From NCBI GenBank assembly GCA_964466465.1, contig CAYXNJ010000006.1:7254-71253 (forward strand): a DNA stretch of 64,000 nucleotides. The letters are read 5' to 3'. A model generated the notes under the pieces. The model was given only the letters and a program-made list of their open reading frames with translations, made no database searches and was not told where the DNA came from. Positions 9,115 to 17,491 of the stretch are shown here, one piece after another. A program made the translations under genes and the position numbers. Every line of letters begins with the position of its first letter. Position 1 is the stretch's first letter. The DNA is from Sulfurospirillum sp964466465. GTDB taxonomy: Bacteria; Campylobacterota; Campylobacteria; Campylobacterales; Sulfurospirillaceae.

Positions 9115-12066
9115 ATGACCAAAGAAGCACACATCGAACACAATTTTATTCAAAAATTGACCGATTTAAAGTACGTTTACAGAGATGATATTCGTGATAA
9201 ACAAGCCTTGCATAACAACTTCCGCCAAAAGTTTGAAGAACTCAATCGTGTCAATTTGAGCGATGCAGAGTTTGCCCGCCTTATGGACAGCATCATCACG
9301 CCCGATGTGTTTAGCTCTGCAAAACTTTTGCGAGAGATGAGCCATTTTGAAAGAGACGATGGCACTCCGCTTAATTACACGCTGGTCAATATCAAAGAGT
9401 GGTGCAAAAACAGCTTTGAAGTCATCAATCAGCTTCGTATGAACACCGACAGCAGCCATCACCGCTACGATGTACTTCTTCTCATTAACGGCGTACCCCT
9501 CGTGCAAATCGAGCTAAAAACGCTAGAAATTAGCCCAAGACGTGCGATGCAACAAATCGTTGATTATAAAAACGATGCGGGCAATGGCTACACCAAAACG
9601 CTTCTCTCCTTCATTCAGCTCTTCATCGTCAGCAATCACACCAGTACATGGTACTTTGCGAACAACAACAACCGCCATTTTGCCTTTGATGCCGATGAAC
9701 GATTTTTGCCTATTTACAAGTATGCCGACAAAGACAACACCAAGATAACCAACCTCGATGCCTTTGCCACAAGCTTTTTATCCAAGTGCGTTTTAGCGGA
9801 GATGATAAGCCGTTATATGGTGCTGGTCTCTAGCGAGCAAAAGCTTCTCATCATGCGACCTTATCAGGTGTACGCCGTGCAAGCCATCGTGGAGTGCATT
9901 CACCAAAACTGTGGCAATGGCTTCATCTGGCACACCACAGGAAGCGGTAAAACCTTGACCTCTTTCAAAGCCTCCACGCTTCTAAAAGACAACCCAGACA
10001 TCGAAAAATGCCTCTTCGTGGTCGATAGAAAAGACCTAGACCGCCAGACACGAGAAGAGTTTAACCGATTTCAAGAAAACTGTGTGGAAGAAAACACCAA
10101 CACCGAAACACTGGTGAGAAGGCTTCTATCATCTGACTACGCCGACAAAGTCATCGTCACAACCATCCAAAAACTAGGGCTTGCGTTGGATGCAAAAAAC
10201 GACTACAAAGAGCGTTTAAAACCCCTGAGCGACAAGCGCATTGTCTTTATATTTGATGAGTGTCATAGAAGCCAATTTGGCGAAAACCACAAAGCCATCA
10301 AAGCGTTTTTCCCAAAAGCCTCCCTTTTTGGATTTACGGGTACGCCTATCTTTGAAATCAACTCAACCGCAACGCAACTAGAGGGCACAGACGGCTCGCT
10401 CAAGACCACGCTTGATGTCTTTGAAAAAGAGCTCCACGCTTACACCATCACCAACGCCATTGACGACCAAAATGTCTTGAAGTTTCACATCGACTACTAC
10501 CAAGCAGACGCCACCATCAAAGAAGAGAGCACAGCTGCTAAAAAAGTCAAAGTGGAAGCCATACTCGAAAAGCACGATGGAGCGACCTCAAACCGTAAGT
10601 TTAACGCCATCTTTGCCACCGCTTCCATCAACGATGCCATAGAGTACCGCCAACTTTTCAAAGCATTGCAAGCTGAAAAAGTAGCTCAAAACAGCGAATA
10701 CATACCGCTAAATATCGCGTGTGTGTTCTCACCTCCAGCTGAGGGTAACAAAGACATCACGCAACTTCAAGAAGACTTGCAAACCGAACGAGAAGACAAC
10801 AAGGTCAATCCAAACGAAAAAAAAGAAGCACTCACTGCCATCATCAAGGACTACAACGCCCAGTATGGCACCAACCATACTTTAGCCAACTTTGACGTGT
10901 ACTATCAAGATGTGCAACAACGCATTAAAGACCACAAATACCCCAAAAAAGACTACTCGCACAAAAACAAAATCGACATCACCATCGTGGTCGATATGCT
11001 TCTGACAGGCTTTGACTCGAAGTATCTCAACACCTTGTATGTGGACAAAAATCTCAAATACCACGGACTCATCCAAGCATTCTCACGTACCAACCGCATC
11101 TTAAACGACACGAAACCCTACGGTAACATCTTAGACTTTAGAGGGCAACAAAAAGCCGTGGAAGAGGCTATCTTGCTCTTTTCAGGCAAATCCGCCAAAC
11201 CTCCCAAAGAGATATGGTTGGTGGACTCTGCGCCTGTGGTCATAGGCAAGCTCAAAGAGGCGATGGGCGCTCTTGAGACGTTCATGACCTCCCAAGGTGT
11301 GGCAAACAAGCCTGAAGAAGTGGCAAACCTCAGAGGCGATGAAGCCAGAGGGCAGTTTGTCAACCTTTTCAAAGAAGTCCAACGCCTTAAAACCCAACTC
11401 GACCAGTACACCGACCTAAACGAGGGCGACAAAGAGGCTATAGAGCACATCATCCCTCTTGATACGCTAAGAGCCTTTAAAGGGGTGTATCTGGAGAGCG
11501 CTAAAGAGCTTAGAGAAAAACAAGGCAAAAATGCCGAAGAAGAGAGTAGCCTCGAACAGCTTGATTTTGAGTTTGTGCTCTTTGCTTCTGACATCATCGA
11601 CTACGACTACATCATGAGCCTCATCTCTCGCTATACCTACGGCACAGCCAAAAAACAAAAGATGACTAAAGAGCAGTTAGTGGGCATCATCGAATCCGAT
11701 GCGAAGTTTTTGGATGAAAAAGAGGACATCACCGCTTACATCAACTCCCTAAAAGTCGGATTTGGTCTAAGTGAAGAGGAGATAAAAAAAGGCTACCAAG
11801 CCTTTAAAGCACAAAAAATCTCCAAGCAAATCAACGAAATAGCCCTAAAATACGCCCTATCTTCAGATGAACTCTCTGCATTTGTGGAGCTGACCCTAAG
11901 CAGAATGATATTTGACGCACAGAAGCTAGGCGACTTGTTTGCCCCACAAGGGCTGGGATGGAAAGAGCGTGGTAAAAAAGAGGTGGCACTCATGGAAGAG
12001 CTGATGCCTGTGCTAAAAAAACAAGCAGGCGATAACGAGATATCGGGGCTAAAAGCGTATGAGTAA
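9115..12066 (+). CDS. hsdR: Type I restriction endonuclease subunit R
   Basis: A 983-residue HsdR, the motor and nuclease subunit. An N-terminal PD-(D/E)xK-type nuclease is seen near 119-134 (YDVLLLING then QIELKT). The SF2 helicase motor follows: Walker A HTTGSGKT near 273, DECHRSQ near 380, FTGTP near 405, and the late SRTNRIL motif. The C-terminal part is helical and should bind the methylase core. The gene starts an operon with hsdS, rhuM and hsdM, overlapping hsdS by eight bases. Codon use is more GC-rich than surrounding genes, consistent with acquisition by transfer. Confidence 0.95.
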   Translation: MTKEAHIEHNFIQKLTDLKYVYRDDIRDKQALHNNFRQKFEELNRVNLSDAEFARLMDSIITPDVFSSAKLLREMSHFERDDGTPLNYTLVNIKEWCKNSFEVINQLRMNTDSSHHRYDVLLLINGVPLVQIELKTLEISPRRAMQQIVDYKNDAGNGYTKTLLSFIQLFIVSNHTSTWYFANNNNRHFAFDADERFLPIYKYADKDNTKITNLDAFATSFLSKCVLAEMISRYMVLVSSEQKLLIMRPYQVYAVQAIVECIHQNCGNGFIWHTTGSGKTLTSFKASTLLKDNPDIEKCLFVVDRKDLDRQTREEFNRFQENCVEENTNTETLVRRLLSSDYADKVIVTTIQKLGLALDAKNDYKERLKPLSDKRIVFIFDECHRSQFGENHKAIKAFFPKASLFGFTGTPIFEINSTATQLEGTDGSLKTTLDVFEKELHAYTITNAIDDQNVLKFHIDYYQADATIKEESTAAKKVKVEAILEKHDGATSNRKFNAIFATASINDAIEYRQLFKALQAEKVAQNSEYIPLNIACVFSPPAEGNKDITQLQEDLQTEREDNKVNPNEKKEALTAIIKDYNAQYGTNHTLANFDVYYQDVQQRIKDHKYPKKDYSHKNKIDITIVVDMLLTGFDSKYLNTLYVDKNLKYHGLIQAFSRTNRILNDTKPYGNILDFRGQQKAVEEAILLFSGKSAKPPKEIWLVDSAPVVIGKLKEAMGALETFMTSQGVANKPEEVANLRGDEARGQFVNLFKEVQRLKTQLDQYTDLNEGDKEAIEHIIPLDTLRAFKGVYLESAKELREKQGKNAEEESSLEQLDFEFVLFASDIIDYDYIMSLISRYTYGTAKKQKMTKEQLVGIIESDAKFLDEKEDITAYINSLKVGFGLSEEEIKKGYQAFKAQKISKQINEIALKYALSSDELSAFVELTLSRMIFDAQKLGDLFAPQGLGWKERGKKEVALMEELMPVLKKQAGDNEISGLKAYE

Positions 12067-13300
12067 AACGATGAAAACTATCCCAAAGCTACGCTTTCCA
12101 GAGTTTCGAGATGCGCCTGCGTGGGAAGAGAAGCCATTAAATAAGGTTTCACCAGCAATTTTTGACGGCACACATCAAACACCGACATATACAACGGATG
12201 GCATTCCTTTTTTTAGTGTAGAAAATATCATTAGTGGAAATAAAAATAAGTTTATTTCCACTAATGATTACAACATTGCCACAAGCAAAAATAAACCAGA
12301 AAAAGGCGACATCCTAATAACAAGAATAGGCAATATAGGTTTTTCAAAAGTAGTAGATTGGGATTACGATTTTAGTGTTTATGTAACATTAGCGGTAGTG
12401 AAAAAGTCGAAGTTCTTCAACTCGTATTATTTGCATTTTTTTATGCAGTCTGAACGGTACCAAAATGAAATACTTAGAAAGTCTTTATTGAATGCAGTTC
12501 CATGTAAAATAAATATGGATAGCTTGAGGAATACAGTTGTTTTGCTTCCAAAACCAGAAGAACAGCAAAAAATTGCCGATTGTTTGAGTTCTGTCGATGA
12601 GCTTATCACCGCACAGAGTACCAAAGTCGAAGCGCTTAAAGCGCATAAAAAAGCGTTGATGCAACAGCTTTTCCCCGCTGAGGGCGAAACCACCCCACGC
12701 CTGCGCTTTCCAGAGTTTCAAAATGCTCCTGAGTGGGAAGCAAAGACAATAGAGCAAGTATGTAAAAAGCCATATAGCGGAGGTACGCCCACAACTTCAC
12801 AAAAAGAATATTATGGCGGCGCAATTCCATTTATAAGGTCAGCTGAAATTGGAAAAGACAAAACAGAGTTATTCCTTACAGAATTGGGCTTAAATAATTC
12901 ATCTGCAAAAATTGTAAAAAAAGGCGTTGTTTTGGTTGCTCTATATGGTGCAAATAGCGGCGATGTAGCAGTATCAAAAATTGAAGGAGCTATCAATCAG
13001 GCGATTTTATGCTTAGATTCAGAAGAGAGCAATGAATTTTTATATCACTACCTCACTTTAAAGAAAAATTGGATTATTTCTACATATATCCAAGGTGGAC
13101 AAGGTAATTTATCTGGTGATATTATTAAATCAATTGAGCTTTGCTTTCCTCAATCAAACGAACAACAAAAAATCGCCGATTGCCTTAGCTCCATCGATGA
13201 ACTTATCACCGCACAGAGCGCCAAAGTCGAAGCGCTTAAAACGCACAAAAAAGCCCTGATGCAACAGCTTTTTCCATCGACTAGCGAGGTGAATCAATGA
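12059..13300 (+). CDS. hsdS: Type I restriction specificity subunit S
   Basis: A 413-residue HsdS that sets the DNA target. It has two target-recognition domains, each starting after a similar block (PKLRFPEF near residue 8 and PRLRFPEF near 215) and ending in a near-identical helix containing DELITAQS and KKALMQQLFP. The circularly repeated structure is normal for HsdS and predicts a bipartite recognition sequence. TRD DNA (about 12160-12540 and 12760-13140) is more AT-rich than the conserved helices, as expected when TRDs are exchanged. The target sequence cannot be read from the protein. Confidence 0.93.
   Translation: MSKTMKTIPKLRFPEFRDAPAWEEKPLNKVSPAIFDGTHQTPTYTTDGIPFFSVENIISGNKNKFISTNDYNIATSKNKPEKGDILITRIGNIGFSKVVDWDYDFSVYVTLAVVKKSKFFNSYYLHFFMQSERYQNEILRKSLLNAVPCKINMDSLRNTVVLLPKPEEQQKIADCLSSVDELITAQSTKVEALKAHKKALMQQLFPAEGETTPRLRFPEFQNAPEWEAKTIEQVCKKPYSGGTPTTSQKEYYGGAIPFIRSAEIGKDKTELFLTELGLNNSSAKIVKKGVVLVALYGANSGDVAVSKIEGAINQAILCLDSEESNEFLYHYLTLKKNWIISTYIQGGQGNLSGDIIKSIELCFPQSNEQQKIADCLSSIDELITAQSAKVEALKTHKKALMQQLFPSTSEVNQ
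12561..13273 (+). repeat. Direct repeat pair encoding the conserved HsdS helices
   Basis: About 113 bases at 12561-12673 recur at 13161-13273, exactly 600 bases downstream, with only scattered substitutions. They encode the two conserved spacer helices of HsdS. Such repeats can recombine and swap or delete one recognition domain. Confidence 0.8.
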
Positions 13301-14325
13301 AAAAACAGATGCAAACGAACTCGTCTCAAAACGTTTCAAACTTTGTTATCTTCAAAGTCGATAAGTCAAAAGTCAATATTGATGTAACGTTTGCACATGA
13401 GACTTTGTGGTTGACGCAAAAGCAACTTGCCGAGCTTTTTGAGGTAAATGTTCCCGCCATCTCAAAACACCTCAAAAATATCTTTGACACGGGGGAGCTG
13501 GAAGAAAATCTAGTTATTTCCAAAATGGAAACAACTGCCACGGATGGCAAACATTATACAACCAACTTTTACAATCTCAAAGCGGTTACAGCTGTCGGCT
13601 ATCGCATCAATTCTCACAGAGCGACACAGTTTAGAAAATGGGCTACGGAGGTATTGCACGAGTACATCATCAAAGGCTTTACGATGGATGACGAACGACT
13701 AAAAAGCGTTCAACACTTTGGCAAAGATTATTTTGATGAACAGCTTGAGCGCATACGGGAGATACGAGCGAGCGAGAGACGCTTTTATCAAAAAATCGCC
13801 GATATTTATGCTCTTAGTGCCGACTATGACAAAAATGCTGAGACGACAAAAGAGTTTTATGCTTCGGTGCAAAACAAAATGCACTGGGCAATATGTGGCA
13901 AAACAGCGGCGGAAATTATTTATAGTGAAGCAGATGCCCAAAAAATATATATGGGGCTAAAAACTTGGAAAAATGCGCCGACAGGGAAAATACTTAAATC
14001 GGATGTAACCGTAGCAAAAAACTATCTCCATATGGAGCATATAGAACAGCTTAACCGCATCGTATCAGCGTATCTTGATTTGGCGGAAAATAGAGCATTG
14101 CAAGGTATTGTGATGAATATGAAAGATTGGGTAGTGTTTTTAGATAAGTTTTTGGCGTTATCCGACTATCCCATCTTGCTTGATAATGGCAAAGTGTCGG
14201 CTCTTGAGGCAAAGCTCAAAGCTGAAACGGAATATGAAAAATATAGAGTTGTACAAGATAGAGAGTATGTGAGTGATTTTGATAGGTTGCTTTTGGAGCA
14301 TGAAAACAAAAAGGTAGATAAATGA
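13297..14325 (+). CDS. RhuM family virulence-type protein inside the hsd operon
   Basis: A 342-residue protein of the RhuM family. The N-terminal part looks DNA-binding (WLTQKQLAELFEVNVPAISK, a helix-turn-helix), and the C-terminal part has the family block NYLHMEHIEQLNRIVSAYLD and MKDWVVFLDKFL. RhuM-like genes are often embedded in type I restriction operons; the biochemical role is not established. It overlaps hsdS and hsdM by four bases each (ATGA), so it is made with the complex. A modulating or toxin-like role is a guess only. Confidence 0.88.
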   Translation: MKKQMQTNSSQNVSNFVIFKVDKSKVNIDVTFAHETLWLTQKQLAELFEVNVPAISKHLKNIFDTGELEENLVISKMETTATDGKHYTTNFYNLKAVTAVGYRINSHRATQFRKWATEVLHEYIIKGFTMDDERLKSVQHFGKDYFDEQLERIREIRASERRFYQKIADIYALSADYDKNAETTKEFYASVQNKMHWAICGKTAAEIIYSEADAQKIYMGLKTWKNAPTGKILKSDVTVAKNYLHMEHIEQLNRIVSAYLDLAENRALQGIVMNMKDWVVFLDKFLALSDYPILLDNGKVSALEAKLKAETEYEKYRVVQDREYVSDFDRLLLEHENKKVDK

Positions 14326-15944
14326 GCGAAACAGAATACAAAGAACTAGGCAAAACCCTCTGGGCGATAGCCGATGACCTCCGTGGGGCGATGAATGCGG
14401 ATGATTTTAGAGACTATATGCTCTCGTTTCTCTTTTTGCGCTATTTGTCAGACAACTACGAAAATGCGGTCAAACAAGAGCTAGGAGCTGACTACAAAGA
14501 TGCTCCCAAAGAAGAGCTAAAAACGCTCAAAGTCGCGACACCTTTACAGCTATGGTACAAAGAAAACGAAGCCGATGCAGAGGAGTTTGAAAAGCTGATG
14601 CGCCGAAAAGCGCACTATGTCATCAAGCCTTCGTATTTGTGGAGTGCCATCGTGGAGATGGCGCGTGTGCAAGATAGTGAACTCCTTCATACCCTTCAAG
14701 AGGGATTTAAGCATATCGAAAACGACTCGTTTGAAAGCGTTTTTAGTGGCTTGTTCTCCGAAATCAACCTTGCATCTGAGAAGCTCGGCAAAACCTACAA
14801 AGAGCGCAACGACAAGCTCTGCACCATCATCGCAAAAATCAACGAAGGCATCTCAAAATTTTCAGCAGATACTGACATACTCGGCGATGCGTATGAGTAT
14901 CTCATCGGTCAGTTTGCAGCAGGAAGCGGTAAAAAAGCTGGAGAGTTTTACACCCCACAACAAATCTCAGGCATCCTCTCTGAAATCGTCACGCTCGATA
15001 GCCAAGACCCGACAACGGGCAAAAAGAAAAAGCTAGAGCGTGTCTTTGATTTTGCGTGTGGTTCGGGCTCTTTGCTTTTAAATGTCCGCAAACAGCTAGG
15101 TGCTCACGGCATCGGTAAAATCTATGGAACTGAGAAAAACATCACGACCTACAACTTAGCTCGCATGAATATGCTTCTACATGGGGTCAAAGACAATGAG
15201 TTTGAAATCTATCACGGTGATTCGCTTCTGAATGACTGGGAGATGCTACGAGAGACAAACCCTGCTAAGAAAATCCAGTTTGACGCCATCGTGGCAAACC
15301 CACCATTTAGTTACCGTTGGGAGCCAAATGAGGTGATGGGTGAAGATTTCCGCTTTAAAAATTACGGACTTGCTCCTAAGTCCGCGGCTGACTTTGCTTT
15401 TTTACTGCACGGGTTTCACTTTTTAGGCAAAGATGGCACGATGGCGATCATCTTGCCGCACGGTGTGCTCTTTCGTGGTGGGGCAGAGGAGCGCATACGC
15501 ACAAAACTTCTCAAAGATGGCAACATCGACACGGTCATAGGCTTACCGTCAAATCTTTTCTTTTCAACGGGTATTCCTGTCTGTATCTTGGTGCTTAAAA
15601 AGTGTAAAAAGTACGATGATGTACTTTTCATCAATGCGGCGGAGCATTTTGAAAAAGGCAAACGTCAAAACAAGCTTTTACCTGAGCATATCAAAAAAAT
15701 AGTCTCTATTTACCAATACCGCAAAGAAGAAGAGCGCTACTCTAAACGCGTATCGATGGAGCAGATAGAAGCAGAGGGATACAACCTAAACATCTCTCGC
15801 TACATCAGCACCGCCGTACAAGAAGAGGACATCGACCTCAAAGCTGTTCATCAAGAGCTTGCAGAAGCGGAGAAGAAAAGCGCAGAGGCTTTAAAAGCGC
15901 ACAACACCTTTTTAAAAGAGTTGGGGCTTCCACTTTTACCCTAA
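14322..15944 (+). CDS. hsdM: Type I restriction DNA methyltransferase subunit M
   Basis: A 540-residue N6-adenine methyltransferase. The N-terminal helical HsdM domain is followed by the SAM-binding motif FDFACGSGSLLLN near 241 and the catalytic NPPF near 325. YTPQQIS before motif I is typical of HsdM. It methylates adenines at the site chosen by HsdS and is needed for both modification and restriction. Placing hsdM last, after hsdR, is the opposite of the common M-S-R order but occurs in R-S-M operons. Confidence 0.95.
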   Translation: MSETEYKELGKTLWAIADDLRGAMNADDFRDYMLSFLFLRYLSDNYENAVKQELGADYKDAPKEELKTLKVATPLQLWYKENEADAEEFEKLMRRKAHYVIKPSYLWSAIVEMARVQDSELLHTLQEGFKHIENDSFESVFSGLFSEINLASEKLGKTYKERNDKLCTIIAKINEGISKFSADTDILGDAYEYLIGQFAAGSGKKAGEFYTPQQISGILSEIVTLDSQDPTTGKKKKLERVFDFACGSGSLLLNVRKQLGAHGIGKIYGTEKNITTYNLARMNMLLHGVKDNEFEIYHGDSLLNDWEMLRETNPAKKIQFDAIVANPPFSYRWEPNEVMGEDFRFKNYGLAPKSAADFAFLLHGFHFLGKDGTMAIILPHGVLFRGGAEERIRTKLLKDGNIDTVIGLPSNLFFSTGIPVCILVLKKCKKYDDVLFINAAEHFEKGKRQNKLLPEHIKKIVSIYQYRKEEERYSKRVSMEQIEAEGYNLNISRYISTAVQEEDIDLKAVHQELAEAEKKSAEALKAHNTFLKELGLPLLP

Positions 15945-15946
15945 AA

Positions 15947-15969
15947 GATGCGAGGGTTTTCCTCGTATC
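15947..15969 (+). terminator. Probable terminator after hsdM
   Basis: GATGCGAGG (15947-15955) pairs with CCTCGTATC (15961-15969), including one G-U pair, around a five-base loop. There is only a weak T tract afterwards, so the call is tentative. Confidence 0.5.
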
Positions 15970-16069
15970 GCTTTAAATTCCAAAATTTTTACCATTGTTA
16001 CCCACCGTTTACCGCTTTGGCGTTAGGATTTCTCATGGGAAATTCCCAAGCCAAAAAAAGGAGGAGATG

Positions 16070-16745
16070 ATGACGATAAGTTCAAATTCTCTCTACGGTG
16101 CATCTTCATATGCAACGTATGGCAGCAGTACCAGCAGTAGCAGTTCCTTAGGTTCACAATTCGCAGAAGCGTTGCTTACTTCTATGGATAGTGACGGAAG
16201 TGGTTCTGTTGATAGTACTGAGTTTAGCAGTACAGCTTTGGCATTGTCCATTAGTGATGAAAGTGCTATTAGTAGTGCATTCTCATCATTGGATAGTGAC
16301 GGAGATGGAACGATCAGCGAAGAAGAGCTGAGTACACTATTTTCAGAAGAGTCAACTAGGTTAGTTGGAGGTATGCCCCCACCNNNNNNNNNNNNNNNNN
16401 NNNNNNNNNNNNNNNNNNNNNNNNNNNNNNNNNNNNNNNNNNNNNNNNNNNNNNNNNNNNNNNNNNNNNNNNNNNNNNNNNNNAACCGATAGCAATCTGG
16501 CTTCACTCTTTGAAACATTGGCTGCAAATTTTGACGAAGCTGATACCAACGAAGATGGCAAAGTAAGCTCAACAGAAGCTCAAGCGTATAAAGACTCGAC
16601 AAAAGCTGCGAGTATTGGTGCGTCTGAGGTAACAACAGAGAAAACGAGCGATGACTCATTGATGAAAGCGCTTTTAGCGCAAATCATCTCTAATTATTCA
16701 ACGCAAAATTCGCTTTCTGGCAGTTCTGTAAGCTTTAGTGCCTAA
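16070..16745 (+). CDS. EF-hand domain protein, broken by an assembly gap
   Basis: A Ser-rich N-terminus is followed by EF-hand loops: DSDGSGSVDSTE and DSDGDGTISEEE before the gap and DTNEDGKVSSTE after it. These match the D-x-D-x-(D/N)-G calcium-binding loop. There is no signal peptide or membrane segment. The gap of 100 N falls after GGMPPP, so the length and the frame across it are unknown; the halves are in different frames only because the gap size is a placeholder. AAAGGAGG precedes two adjacent ATG codons (16067, 16070); the second has the better spacing. Calcium binding is inferred; the physiological role is unknown. Confidence 0.75.
16384..16483. other. Assembly gap (100 N)
   Basis: Exactly 100 N, the conventional placeholder for a gap of unknown size. 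The preceding bases encode Gly-Gly-Met-Pro-Pro-Pro, so a proline- or repeat-rich stretch may have broken the assembly. Confidence 0.98.
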
Positions 16746-16750
16746 GCCTC

Positions 16751-16780
16751 AAACCACGCTCTAAGCAAGGCGTGGTTTTG
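16751..16780 (+). terminator. Terminator after the EF-hand gene
   Basis: AAACCACGC (16751-16759) pairs with GCGTGGTTT (16770-16778) around a ten-base loop, followed by further T residues. It stands five bases after the stop codon. Confidence 0.8.
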
Positions 16781-16808
16781 TGTTACTTTTCATTTACTTT
16801 ATCTTCGT

Positions 16809-16814
16809 TATAAT
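16809..16814 (+). promoter_or_regulatory. -10 element close to the response-regulator start
   Basis: TATAAT ends only five bases before the ATG at 16820, so transcription would begin at or next to the start codon. No Shine-Dalgarno sequence is present before this ATG. Together these suggest a leaderless mRNA. Confidence 0.5.
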
Positions 16815-16819
16815 CAATT

Positions 16820-17491
16820 ATGATTAAAATTTTAATGATCGAAGATGACGTTGAACTGGCACAACTGCTTCAAGACTCTCTCTCTAAAGAGGAAATTGAA
16901 ACCATACTCGCGTTTAGTCCGCTTGAAGGCTTAACGGCACTCCAGCAAGAACAGTTTGATGCCCTTGTCTTAGACCTCTCTTTGCCTCAAATTGATGGCT
17001 TAGAAATTTGCCGCATTGTCCACGAGTCCATTCCTACACTTCCAATTATTATCTCCTCGGCACGTTCAGACATGAGCGATAAAGTTATGGGATTTGAGCG
17101 TGGAGCGGATGATTTTCTTCCCAAACCGTATGATCCACGAGAATTGGCGTACAGGCTTCGTGCCATACTCAGAAGAGGTACAAGTGCAGGAGAGCCTTTG
17201 GGACAGACGTTTAAGATGGATGAAGAAAGGCGCATCGTCACGCGAGGAAAACATGAGGTAAGACTCACGATGGCAGAGTATGACATCGTCTCATATATGC
17301 TCAAAAAAGAGGGGTTTGTTATCTCAAGAGAAGAACTTTTACTCAATATCGGCTCCATCAAATACGAAAGCAGTCTTAAAAGCATCGATGTCATTATGGG
17401 GCGGATTCGTCAAAAAATAGGGGATGATCCTAAAAAGCCTCGTTTTATTCTCTCGGTACGAGGGGTCGGATATAAGTTTGTTAATGCGTAA
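16820..17491 (+). CDS. OmpR/PhoB-type response regulator
   Basis: A 223-residue regulator. The receiver domain has the acidic pair EDD near residues 8-10, the phospho-acceptor Asp in LVLDLSLPQIDG near 52 and the conserved Lys in LPKPYDP near 101. The C-terminal half is a winged-helix trans_reg_C domain (MAEYDIVSYML and DVIMGRIRQKIG, ending VRGVGYKF). The kinase gene starts inside its last codons (overlap of eight bases), so it is the cognate partner. The pair resembles ArsR/ArsS of Helicobacter and Campylobacter; the signal is unknown. Confidence 0.92.
   Translation: MIKILMIEDDVELAQLLQDSLSKEEIETILAFSPLEGLTALQQEQFDALVLDLSLPQIDGLEICRIVHESIPTLPIIISSARSDMSDKVMGFERGADDFLPKPYDPRELAYRLRAILRRGTSAGEPLGQTFKMDEERRIVTRGKHEVRLTMAEYDIVSYMLKKEGFVISREELLLNIGSIKYESSLKSIDVIMGRIRQKIGDDPKKPRFILSVRGVGYKFVNA

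Noticed and set aside
11118..11597. 159-residue open frame on the minus strand inside hsdR
   Set aside because: Ser/Leu-rich shadow of a conserved HsdR coding region; no start signal.
12561..13273. CRISPR-like repeats
   Set aside because: Only two long copies, both coding for the HsdS conserved helices.
16017..16035. Sigma-54-like promoter before the EF-hand gene
   Set aside because: GG and the -12 block are at about the right distance but the -12 GC is missing; also a TGGGAAATTCCCA dyad at 16036 makes the region ambiguous.
16365..16500. Frameshift in the EF-hand gene
   Set aside because: The two halves are in different frames only across a 100-N placeholder whose size is arbitrary.
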